From NCBI GenBank assembly GCA_019914995.1, contig CM034141.1, forward strand, positions 4,938,001 through 5,002,000: DNA of 64,000 nt. Reading direction: 5' to 3'. This stretch comes from Acanthochlamys bracteata. Taxonomy: Eukaryota > Streptophyta > Magnoliopsida > Pandanales > Velloziaceae. The position numbers and the translations under genes were made by a program. The notes below the pieces were generated by a model. It was not told the origin of the DNA and ran no database searches. It worked only from the letters and a program-made list of their open reading frames with translations. Shown here one piece after another: positions 47,201-58,771 of the stretch. How positions within the stretch are numbered: the stretch's first letter is position 1; every line of letters begins with the position of its first letter.

Positions 47201-48743
47201 TGCAAGTGCAGTACCACTACTTATCTCTCTCACATTCTTGGATTTATTTCTTGAATGTTTTCAATGCAGCAACTATTGGTGTAGTTGTTTTCATATGAAT
47301 GGGCTCTTCTTCTTCTTACCTCTGCTCTCTTCAATTGCACTGCAACTGCATAAAGCCAAGCCACTAATAACACTAGAAAGAAAGAGTACACATATCCACT
47401 GCTTGCATTAAATGGTCTACAATGTTGGAGTTTTAAGTAGAAGTTGCACATTTAAAGTTGAAGCATTCCATTGCCTCCTATAACCACTGACTCTTTTCGG
47501 TAGGCCGCCATATCCCCCATGTCGGTTTGTTCATAAATTTGTGCCTCACAACTTAATAAGTAATGCGGCTAATTCAATTAATGTATGCTCATTGACGTAT
47601 TAGCTTCTGTTAGAGAATAATTTTTACATGGCTTAATATTGTAATCTTATAATGCTATGTAAGATTATGAGCACTTTTTCCTCTCACCAATTGATTTAAA
47701 TTTATGCTTAAATTTTTAATACGGTTTCAGAATCTTGTGCGCATAAATTATTCTTAGATCTTATTTAACTTGCTCGATTTCTATTATAATGCACTGATTT
47801 CATACCGCATATGATGACTTCTATTATACCTGCATAGTTTTTTAACTAATTAAAATATAGAAAACCTTCGCAGGCCTTATTTCTTAAAAAATTTTAGGTT
47901 GATTAGTTATATGCAATAAACTTTTGGTAAAAGTTCTTTAAGTTTTCATACAATAAATTTTGATTTTCAACTTACTATTAATGTGTTCTGTTCATTGTCC
48001 ATCCCTCTTCTCCTCTCCCTTTCTTACTATGTCCTTTTCAAGACTCGAATGGCATTGCGTAACATTATCTCACACTGGATTCTGAAGATTGGAACAACTG
48101 AGTATAACCCACCTTTATAAGTAGCTAGAAACAAATTAATTCATGAAATATTATTCTATCTCTCCTTTAAATCAAGCACTAGATTTGATTTTACCCAAAA
48201 AAGACATAAGTTTTTAAAAACAAACTTATTTTTTTAACTTAAAGGAAAAAAACATTTATACATATAAAAATTTAATGACGAACAATTCGTTCATACCTTT
48301 TCAATTTATTAAAAAAAAATTAAAATACTATATGTAAAGTTAAAATATAGATGGAGAAGCATTCCAACCGTAATCCCAAATCGACCGCATAGATGACAAT
48401 TCCAATACGGTAAATGCAAATTCTCTCTTGAAATTAAGGATTGCTTGTAACTTATTCCAATAATAAAAACTATGTGATCGTTGATCACTGCAGATTAGGA
48501 AGTGTTTGGAATTACTTTTTCGATCGTTTCATAAAAATATTTTTTATTTTAAATTTTAAATAAATTTTTTATAATATTTTATAAAATTTATTTATAAATA
48601 TAAAAAATTATACATAATAAAATTTTATTATATTTATTATTATAAAATAAAATAAAAATATATTTTATTTTAGAAAATTTCTATTTCAAAATCAATGCTG
48701 ACTGAAAATATAGCCATACGTAGTTACATATTCTCCACTGGAG
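44274..48743. other. Gene-free AT-rich block upstream of the WIP gene
   Basis: No gene was recognised. Family-A-like AT-rich elements lie at about 45735-45925, 45955-46195 (good core, reverse orientation), 46500-46675, 46810-47030 and 48490-48700. A 103-codon minus-strand frame at 45152-45463 and a 71-codon frame at 47196-47411 have no similarity I recognise. The right end is the WIP promoter. Confidence 0.55.
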
Positions 48744-48749
48744 TATATA
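48744..48749 (+). promoter_or_regulatory. TATA-like box of the WIP gene
   Basis: GAGTATATAGG is placed 174 nt before the ATG, just right of a family-A repeat. Spacing allows a leader of about 140 nt rich in TCTCT. Confidence 0.5.
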
Positions 48750-48917
48750 GGTAGGTGTCTTTTCTCTTTGATGTTATTGTAGTTAGGTGTTCCCACTGGC
48801 CCCTCTTTCTTCCTTGTAGCTCTTTTTTAGTTAAGTTGCCTTTTATGCCTTGTTGCTCTCTCTCTTTTCTCCAGAGATCTTCCTTCAAGTTTTAAGCGAG
48901 CTTTCTCTTCTGCAATC

Positions 48918-50774
48918 ATGGCAGACCCTTTCTCCAATGGTTATCTCTTCACTCCTCACCAATACCCTTTACTATCTCATCCACCACCTTCAAGCTTGTT
49001 CTTCACCTTCAACACTTCTTGTAGCAACAACCACAACAATGACTCGAACAATTATTACCCACAATTCCAATCCCCACCATCATCTCCTCCCTTGAGAGAA
49101 GCTCTTCCTCTTCTCCGGCTCAGCCCGACAAGATCCCGAGAGGATGAAGAAGTGTCTCGTAGTGATACTAATGTTGATCATGGTAGAAGCAATGAAGATC
49201 AAGATAAAGATGGTGATGAAGAAGGAGGTGTTACAGTGGCTCTCCAAATAGGGTTGCCAAGTCCTAAAGCAGTTGATCTCATCTCAAGGGTCTCATGCAC
49301 AACAACGGCAATGGATCATTATGATCAAGGTGGAAGAGAAGATGAAGAAGAAGAACTAGAACAAGGTGAAGATGAAGATATCATCAACAATAGCATCACC
49401 ATGGCTGCTTACCCTACTACTACAATAGGCAAACTCAACAAGGGGCAGTACTGGATCCCTACACCTTCTCAGATCCTTATTGGTCCTACTCAGTTCTCTT
49501 GCCCAGTTTGCTTCAAAACATTCAACAGATACAATAACATGCAGGTATAGCTATTAATTAATTTACTTCTTGCAAATTAGTTCCTTGAGTTTCCTTTCGT
49601 GTATGTTCGAACAAAGCATAGCATAGATAGGTCACAGAAAGGTGACTGACAGAGATAGTCCTCTTCTTCTTCTCTTCTGCCTTGTGAATCTGGTGAATTG
49701 TGGTGGACATGATGAAAAGATTTGAAGGTTTATTTCATTGGAGACTTGGAGTTGCACAGAAATGGACTGCTGCTGAAAACAGTTTCCTGGCAACTGTTGA
49801 TGCAGCTAGGGGGCCACATAAGTAACAATTGTCTGCAATCTTATATAGATCCACAATCCTTTCTGTAGGACAACTTATGGGTAGTACACTGTTGAAGTAA
49901 AGCTTCTTTAACACAGGCAAAATTAATGAAAATTTCCATCAATATTCCTGGACCCTTTTAATCTCGTCTGACAAAAATTCTCATTCGATCACAGTCTATC
50001 ATGTCTGAAACTGTAAAATGTTTCTTGGAGATCTCCCTCATTGAGTGGTCGTTGTTACTTAAACCTTCATCACCCGTATAGCTATTCCTTTATCAGCGAA
50101 AGATCAAATAGAACTAATCGCTTCCTCTCCTAAGTTCTTGAAGTATTTAGTGTCAAGATTTCAACCTAGCTGGAGACAAGATAAATATTTCCAAGCTCGT
50201 AGTGGTCATCTACAAGATCTACAAGTTTATTCTTCATTGAAAAAATCACATATAGGATCATAATGTTTCTAAACTGCTATTAGCATAACATGATTGTTGC
50301 GTTCAACTAAATCAACTGTTCATCTCTTTGCAGATGCACATGTGGGGGCATGGATCACAATACAGAAAGGGACCCGAATCACTCCGCGGGACGCAGCCGA
50401 CGGCGATGCTTCGTCTTCCATGCTACTGCTGTGCTCCGGGTTGCCGGAACAATATCGACCACCCGAGAGCAAAACCCTTAAAGGACTTCAGAACTCTGCA
50501 GACGCACTACAAAAGAAAGCACGGAATTAAACCGTACATGTGCCGCAAGTGCGGGAAAGCGTTCGCTGTCCGCGGTGATTGGCGAACTCACGAGAAGAAC
50601 TGCGGAAGATTGTGGTATTGTTCTTGTGGATCAGATTTTAAGCATAAGCGTTCGCTGAAAGACCATATCAGGGCTTTTGGTAGGACTCATTCTGCTTATG
50701 GTGTTGATTGTTTTGAAGAAGATGAAGATGAACCTTCGTCCGGTATCGATCAAGATTGCGATCAATCAAGATGA
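48918..50774 (+). CDS. WIP2: WIP-type C2H2 zinc-finger transcription factor (WIP2/NTT-like)
   Basis: WIP proteins are plant nuclear regulators; NTT/WIP2 acts in transmitting-tract and fruit development, WIP2/4/5 in root initiation. Two exons, 48918-49544 and 50334-50774, give 355 residues. The intron splits the first finger after NRYNNMQ, as in the family. The N-terminus is disordered and carries [19 protein letters not shown] and [12 protein letters not shown], motifs shared with the WIP2/4/5 group, then an acidic stretch. The WIP block starts [18 protein letters not shown]. Four fingers follow: CPVCFKTF...[13 protein letters not shown]...[27 protein letters not shown]; and [21 protein letters not shown]. 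The tail is acidic ([17 protein letters not shown]). All zinc ligands are present, so the gene looks intact. WIP2 versus WIP4 or WIP5 cannot be separated with certainty. Confidence 0.94.
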
Positions 50775-51220
50775 AGGATATCAAAAAGTACAGAAGAATG
50801 TTGGAGTAATGCTCTGAATAACAAAATGGAAGATCTGCATGCTTGCTTGAACTGGAAATTAACAAGCTTTCGTTGTTAAGATAGATGAAGAAGAATGTCA
50901 AGGTGAGTTGTTGAGAATGTATGCAAGTTGGCAAGGTGTATCTAGTTTTTGGATTCTGTCATCAGAATGGAGAACAAGAGAAGGCAGATTACCTATGATT
51001 CCCAAAAACATGTTTACTATGAGAAAACAGTGTAAATCTTATCTCAAGAACTTTCTTGGTTGTTTTATATTCTGGTTATTTAAGTCTCTTCGAGTCCTTC
51101 CAGGATTTCAACTCCTAGGAGCCCTTGGAAGTAAATCGCTTGTTGCTACTTTATTTTTGTTTATAAATATGTATGTCTGCAACTTTCTAGTGGAGAAAAG
51201 TGAAAACTTGTTATTGTAGA
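50775..51220 (+). other. Probable 3'UTR of the WIP gene
   Basis: The stretch after the stop is of ordinary composition, not the AT-rich repeat type that begins near 51300. It includes AATAAC and later TTTATAAATA-type signals. A 103-codon open frame at 50908-51219 in it has no recognisable family and is likely chance. Confidence 0.4.
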
Positions 51221-54200
51221 TTGTATATGTTTCTTTTAGAATATGTTTCTCAAACTGGAATGCCTTGGCCTGAGTGACTGCTGGAGAAACAAAGCTTTAA
51301 CAAAAATTTTAGAAAACAAACTTTTAGATAAATAAATATAATTTATTCAGATTTTTTCAAAAATTTTAAACCTTTTTTATAATATTGAGTTTTTTTAATA
51401 ATATCGTAGAAAAATGAAACAAATAGTATAGAAAAATATTCTACATAATTTTTTTAGATTTGAGATTACTTTTCAAAAAATATTTTTTAATTTTTTAATA
51501 AATTTTAGAACATATAAAAAAATTTACATTAATCTTATTATTATTTATTTTTATTTTATTAAAATAAAAAAACTGAAATTAATTTTTTAATATTTAATAA
51601 AAATATTTTATATAAGCATAGTCTATAAATATGACCTAATTGATTCCTTAAAGTATTTGTTTCGTTTTCCTAATGGTTAATGCAAAACGGTAGTCTAAAT
51701 TAATATTTGATAACCGAATGTTCGTCGCCTTATGTGAAACTTCTTTTTGCAAAGGAGTTGCATCAATCATATATAGTAGATAGTAGTAAGCTAATAGGAG
51801 CATGGGCTCCTATAATAATAGAGATCTTCAAGCTAGAGCATCTACTGCTTTTTATAGGGCAACAGAAAACCTTATTGAACATTTCAACCATTCCTTTTAT
51901 TTTTTAACCTAACCAAATTTATGGGAATGTTTGAGAGCGCTTACCGAAAAAAAAAAATTTTTTTTAAATATATTTTAGAAATTTTTTAAAAATAAGTTTT
52001 ACTTTTTCATTTAAAAAAATAATAATAATAATTAATAAAAAATTTTACTACGTAAAAATTTTTTGACTATTAAAATTTTTTTAAAAAATTTATAAAATAT
52101 TCTAAAATTTTATTAAAAAGTTAAAAAAAATTCATTTACTATAATCCCTCCCACCACCTCGTTGCCTTCCTTCTTTATCAATATAATAGAAGTTTGTTTA
52201 CTCGTGCATGTAAGTAAGCTTGAAAAATAATTTTTTTACTAAAAATGTACTTTTAAATACTTTTTATATCTATTTTACAACTTTATTATAAAGTAACATT
52301 TTGATAATTTATTTTCAAAATATATTTTTAGAACGTTCTCAGATAATAAATCAATACAATAGTATATCACTTATTAAAAAAACCTATGTATCCAAAGAGC
52401 ACATATTCCACAATTTGGTAGTGCTTACAAAGGTACATTTTTTTTTTCAAAAAAACATTTTCAATGATTTTAATATTCTAAAATTTTACATTATATACAT
52501 AAAAATTTACTTTTATATAAAAAATCAAATTTACTTAATAAATAATTAAATGTTATTTTAAGCACTCCTTGAAACAGAAACCATTCCAAAGGTGTATAAC
52601 GAAAGATGAGGGACTAAAAAAATCTTCAACTCACTTTTGAGTCTGAAGCTAACTTGGCCAACTGACTTAACATAACAAAATACAATTTATATCACCCGCT
52701 ATTGTCACGTAAAGTTATTTGACCAAAAATACAATACAATTTTATGTAGTTATTATAGATAGCATCATAGGCTAGCATTGCCTAAATCATGCATTACAGC
52801 ATTAGACTTGCAAAAGTTTTTTTGGATAGCAATAAAGATTTGTCTTTTTTTTTCTTATCATCATTTCTAAGGGAGGGAAACAAAGTTTCTCTCCTATACT
52901 TCCTTGATAAAAAGTAGGCTTCTAGTTCTAGGGCAGCAAAACAGTAGGAATTCAGCATGCGTCTTTCACCTACATACGAAAGAAAAACCCACCCCATCTC
53001 TTTTCCTTCCCCTAGTAGATTTGTCCAACAAGTAAAAATCTAAGAACAGTAAGAACTCTGCAAGCTTTAGTTCTACAAGCATAATTCCATGCAACTACAG
53101 TTAATCAGTAGTGTTTCCAAAAAGTCCCTGCAATGCAAGTACTACTACACTTCTTCCCAAGTCATCAGCTTTTGTTTTGTGTATGACTAGCTACCTATGT
53201 AGCTAGTAGCTATTTTGTAAAGTTGTAGATGTGGGATGTGTATAGTAGCAGTATTGAATCAGAAGATCTATCTATGCAGCATGAAATGTTGCAATCAAAT
53301 GATTAAGGTTGGATTCAAGAGACTGGTAGGGAATACTCGACTTGTAGGCAAATGAATAACCAGTGAACAATGAAATTGGTATACTTCATAAATAAATGTG
53401 TCCACCTACCTTAGATCTATAGATAGATGAATGGAGTAACGCTACGCATTTTTTTTTTTTTTTACTTTTATAGTGAAAGTTCAACTTAAAACGTTAAATA
53501 ATATTCTTCATATTTTAATTATTACTTCAAATTTATATCAAAATTTATTTTATCAAAATTTAACTCTAAATTTTATTTTACGTGTATTAATTACCAATAA
53601 AAATTTTACTTCTATCAATCTTCACTTTTTGTCTAATTTTATCTTTACGAAATTCGCTTTAATATAATTAAAACACGCTCTTAGAAATTAAAGTTGAATG
53701 TCTTTTGCTTAAACTGAATGCCAGCCATTCTCATCATAGCATGTTAGTCTAGGTCATTCGCGTCTTGCATTACCATGAAAATTTAAAGACAGTTTTTCTT
53801 ATGTAGGTAATATTCTCTTTTTACCTTTCCCTCATATGAGTACTTCTTTCTTTCAATAGAGTGGAACGTTTGAAATTATTTATAAATATAATTTTTTTTA
53901 TAAAAATAAGCTCTATTTTTTTTATTTTCAAAAAAATAATAAAATTATGCAATAAAAAGATCTTATTATATAAAATTTTTCTACACTATCTAAATTTTTA
54001 AATAAATTTTTTAAATACTTATAAAATATATATTAAAAATATGAAATTAAAAAAAAATTAAAAAGTAATTTTTGGTAAGCACTACCAAACGCACCCAACG
54101 GTAGTGATGTTGAATGAGACACAAGAGAAGTTTTCATATCAATGAAAGGAAAATTTTTGAGATGGATAGACGTCAACAAGAGGCTTCCATGAGTCATTCC

Positions 54201-57200
54201 ATCCACAGAAACACAAGTACACACTTGATATGCATGGATCATTAACCCATTCATACACACATTTGCATCACTCTGGGTGTGTATGAACAGTTGAAACTTC
54301 AGCATGTTTCTGAAAGCGTGCTATGCTTGGCTCCACATACAAACCCTGACCTTTCTCAGTTCTCACACTTCCCTTTTCTTCTTGTCTACTACCTTAGAAA
54401 CCAGTAAACTATTTTTGCCCTTCAACTATTTTGAAATTATGCTCGTACAAATATCTCAATTTGGTTGCTTGATATATGAATCAAAACTTGGATTTATGAT
54501 GGAGAGATTCAACTGATTGCCTTCATGGGGATACTGCATTATAGTCCTGAAGCTTTTAAACTCTGTGTAACCATGCCTCGAACCCATTGGTTATGTTGAA
54601 TAGAGTTTTATGCCATGTTCTTTGTTCATGCCTTTCATTCTAGGTATAACAATGTTGCAAGCAACCCTGTTAGGCACACCAGCCAATCCTCTCTCATGGG
54701 AGAAGAATTATCTTATTTTCCTATTCACATTCCAGACAAATACAACACAACATCAACACAAAAGAAGACAACCTTGTCCCTTTCTAGTCACTGGAATCAC
54801 GAGGATTTTAAAGGAAAGGGTTTTCCTAGCTAGTGCTTCAAAGTTCAAAGTCGCTTGTTAAGATGCATTTTGTTTTTAGTAAAACAGCACTAACATGATT
54901 TAAACCCTCAAACTCTTCTTTATAGAAGGATCACGTAGCCAACCCACGCTTAGTTAATTACTAGGCTTGTTAAGATGCATGTTTAATCTAGGGCACTAGA
55001 AGGTGCATGAACATATGATATGAAACTCTATCATACACAATATATGCCATGAAAGGGATTGAGATGATTTTTAGGGGAATAAAATCCTTCAAATATAACC
55101 TTAATGAAGAAGCACTGTGAACAGAAGGAGAGAATAATACAGCAGATTGTGAAGAAAAGAGCACATGCAGTCCAGGCTTTCATTATGGCAAATGGAATAA
55201 TAAAAGATGATAAGAATGTTGCAAGGAATACATATCTATCATACGTTGCTTAGGAACATAAAGCATAAGGAGTTAAAGATCAAGTCCTAGTTGAACAACT
55301 GGTATCCAGACATACATAGACAAAGCGTGAAAAAACAGCGTCAATTCGGAAGTAAAACTATAAATCTAAAGTAGTATAATTATAAATTGTGCTTGATTGC
55401 CAATGACAAATTCAGTCAACAGTATATTCAATTATTGGGCAAACATGCTTGTGCACCGCTCTCATTCTGCCATGAAATTAATCATTCAAATGCAACATAA
55501 CCCTACCGATGACTGCAAGCAAGAGGAAAAAACACAATTTCCATATATGTACATGATTCATGACTGCCAGTTCTAGCAAACTGGCAAAATATCCAAGCAT
55601 ATGTCAACAGTTCTATCGCAGGTTTTGTAGTTAGGAACTTCATAATGTACTCAGAAATTCTTCCAACATTCCATATAACTCTTATTTCATGCCTAACAAG
55701 CGAAAAAAACCTCTAGCTATTCATATGCTTCTGAGGACGATGAAGACTTGGGAAGAGAATCAAATTAGACGAATTTCCATCATTAGTTCCCAATATCCAT
55801 ATAGGCAGCAATTGCTTTCACAGGTTATACATTATATCCAGAGCGTCTACTAACAAAACAGAAAAATAAGGCAACATACCAATCTCCAACATCAGCAGAC
55901 TCCATCCTACAACAAAAGCTTGCAGATGATATTTCCAATCAGTTTGTTTTGAGTGCGACATAAGTGTTGCAAAGGCTAGTCAACATTGAGAAAGATGGCA
56001 GAGAAGTCCTGATGTTCCAAACAAGAATGCTTGCCATAATTGGTGTTCTAGCTTAATTAGAAGCCAAAAGACATGGAATGCATGAGGTGCATAAAAAACA
56101 AAGAAGATACAGCTAGAAAGAAATCAGATAACATCACATGTAGCACATTAGGCATACCCCATTGAGAGGTGTTCATTTTCAACATGGAAATCTATCTCAT
56201 CATTCTCAGATGCGATCTAGTTATTTAATGAACTACTGTAGAGTCCATAAAATGGAAACTATGACCATCGGCTTTTAAATTTGATGTCAAATGAAATACA
56301 TAAACAGCTTGGTACTTTACCTAGTTTGAATGTTTTTTTCAAATTCAAATTTGTACTTATCAACACTAGAAATTCCAAATTTGACCCATGTTGTTCTCTA
56401 AGATCGAGAGCTAACTGCCATACCAGCTTGAATGATTCCAAAATCTATTCAAATGTGAACTCCATTGCTTATGTAATTCAAACCAGATAGTTCATCTAAA
56501 CACCACATCCTACTCAAGCTAAGTGAACTGCTACTGGCACAATGAAACCATGACCTAACTTGTAGCATATTCAAGAGAATGTAACATAGTTTTGGGTATT
56601 ACTATACTAAGAAAACAATGAATTGCCTCACCCTCCTTATGGTTGATTCAAAACTTCAAATCTCCTATAGCTTTTATAGTTGCCATAATCACCTACTACA
56701 AGCTAAGTCGCTTTTGTGGTCCAAACGAGCCAATTTTTTCAAGCTAAAATAGGGAGGAATCTGATATAAAACTCTCATTTCTCATGAGAAAGGACATGCC
56801 AATACTTTTCCCATGATCAATCCATCTGTAGGATTTCTTCTTGACGCATCTTCAAGTTATCCAGTATCACAGCTCATTGTTATGAAGGTGGAGTTTGTAA
56901 CTAAATATACCAAGAATGACAAATTAAAAATCCAAATTAGCAAGAACTTGGAAGTACTTTCATTAAGTGGATCTAAAAACAGCCTTTTAGCAAACTGCAA
57001 TGAAGAGTATAGAATATATGACCATCATGGAAGAAAGTTGGATGAAATGAACAAGCAGGATTTCAGTGAGAATCGTATCAAACTACCCTTCCTACCAATG
57101 AGTTACCTATGGTTTTCTACATTCTTATGTTTCAGAATATACATAAATGTCTCCGATCTGATATGTATTACAGTAGAGGTAAACCTTGAATGCTAATAGA

Positions 57201-57421
57201 TCACAAACACACCTAGATTAGTATACTACTTCAACGTAGGATCAATTCAGAACTAGAAATATGCTAACAAAAACTTGCACAGATTGATATCAAGGAAAAG
57301 TAAAGCTTACTTGTCTGAGTTCCTAGCCCTAATGGAGTCCCCATTTGAAAAGCTCTTTTGAGATCAGTTCTTTTAGATCAACTTGAATGAAAACACACAA
57401 AACTTAAAATCGGAGCAAAGT
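51221..57421. other. Gene-free intergenic block
   Basis: It has AT-rich blocks at about 51300-51600 and 52210-52560 and a family-A element at about 51925-52135. A family-B repeat lies at about 53465-53690, and a well-preserved reverse-orientation family-A element at about 53865-54098. A short perfect hairpin (CTAGCTAC...GTAGCTAG) lies near 53188. A plus-strand frame at 56813-57196 (127 codons, no ATG-context or splice support) is unrecognised. I could not place any known gene here. Confidence 0.45.
53865..54098 (-). mobile_element. Family-A AT-rich MITE-like element (reverse orientation, well preserved)
   Basis: On the plus strand it runs from GAACGTTTGAAATTATTTAT to GTAAGCACTACCAAACGCAC. 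The core TATGCAATAAAAAGATCTTA is the reverse complement of the motif at 34.4 and 20.7 kb. It ends in the same CGTTTGG / CCAAACG pair. Confidence 0.65.
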
Positions 57422-58257
57422 TTATTCAGTAGAACTCGAGCCATCTAGCAATTGATCTGTACCATCTTTTGGTCCTTCATTGAAATAGCATGCAACCCAA
57501 TTTGTAAATGTTGGAACTTCTGAATGAGATGTGCAAGAAAACAAGTCCTGATCCCTTACTGGAAAAGGAAACAACTCACAATCTACAAAACCTTGCAAAG
57601 AATGAATCTCCACCTCACTCATCTGTTATCTTCTAATGAGATCGATGTTATCACAACCATATTTAGGAGTCCAATTCCGACTGACCAAGCCACCAACTTC
57701 CAAAATTTTGAGATGTGGAAAAGGAACTGACCAATACTTTCATACTAGTGTGGTGCAATACAACTTGAAGAAGTTCAACACAGAAACAATACCCAATCCA
57801 TGAACCAAAATGTTGCAGAACAATTGGTTCATATTTAGAATAAAAACAAGATTCTATAGAAGTTTAATGACAATGATATAGAAGAGCAGTCTAAAAGGAT
57901 TATGAATGATTCAGTAACTATTACACACTTGTCAACTCTGCCATTTAATCAACCATGCAACTAAATACCTAAGGAAAAAGTTTCATTGATAACAAAACAA
58001 AATTCTGCCCGCCAACGGACACAGAATCCATATTAAAGACATTAACTAAAAGTGACTCTGACAAAATGTTAACTAGAATCAGTATATTACTGAAGTTTGA
58101 CAAAGAGTTTTGCATACAAATCCAAGAATCCATTAGCAGAAAAACTTTCAACTGATTTGTTGGTGAGTAAGTCAAAAGAAACCACCAGCACCCATTTATG
58201 CATAACACGTGCTCCCCCAAGTTTTTCAGAAAGTTCTGGTAATGAGAAGTGTACTTC
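57422..58257 (-). other. Unidentified coding-like segments
   Basis: The segment at 58257-58091 is bounded by an acceptor (TATCAG) and a possible donor (CA|GTAATA). It reads EVHFSLPELSEKLGGARVMH, then KWVLVVSFDLLTNKSVESFS and ANGFLDLYAKLFVKL, which looks like real protein. Further on, at about 57735-57625, another frame reads KILEVGGLVSRNWTPKYGCD before a stop. From 57622 to 57422 an open frame MSEVEIHSLQGFVDCELFPF ends DQLLDGSSSTE. I do not recognise the family and cannot join the pieces with confidence. They may be exons of a gene, a relic, or partly chance. They lie downstream of the ZTP29-like relic on the same strand. Confidence 0.3.
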
Positions 58258-58771
58258 CTGATACCAAGTTATATTAGAAGTCTAGAGAATGCTTAAGGTA
58301 TGAGATGCTTGATGCCAACAAGACGACAGAGTAAGATAAATTTACAGATGCAACTATCTGATATTAAACAGGAGTTCCTACTGATAAGTTTTGCTCAGGC
58401 ACAGAATCAATATATACAATGTTTATAACTTTTTTTAAACAAGTCAACAGACTCAACACCACTAACAGCCAAGGAGACTATCTGAGTTCTCTTTCCAGAA
58501 TGCACTATCGCAAGGAACTAGCATTTTCTGCCAATAAGCATCCATCAACAAAAGCTGGAAGCACGTTGTGTATGCAGAATGAAGACTATCTTAATAAAGA
58601 ATGCATGTTTACATATACAAGCGTATTCTTTTTAGAGGGGAATGAGAATTATAATGTCACTAACTAGCAGCCCTACTTTCATGATCTAGAAAGCAATAAA
58701 GCAAGAACTATTGCAAGAGGTTGAAAAGGACCTTAGTTTGCAAGACAGTATGTATCTTCACCAGTATACCT

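Noticed and set aside
55165-55200. A CCAGGCTTTCATT stretch resembling miR166
   Set aside because: The match is partial, mismatched at the 3' end, and no foldback arm with a star sequence was seen.
56813-57196. 127-codon plus-strand open frame
   Set aside because: No family is recognised on either strand, and the tail is hydrophobic AT-rich sequence typical of chance frames; kept only as a note under the intergenic block.
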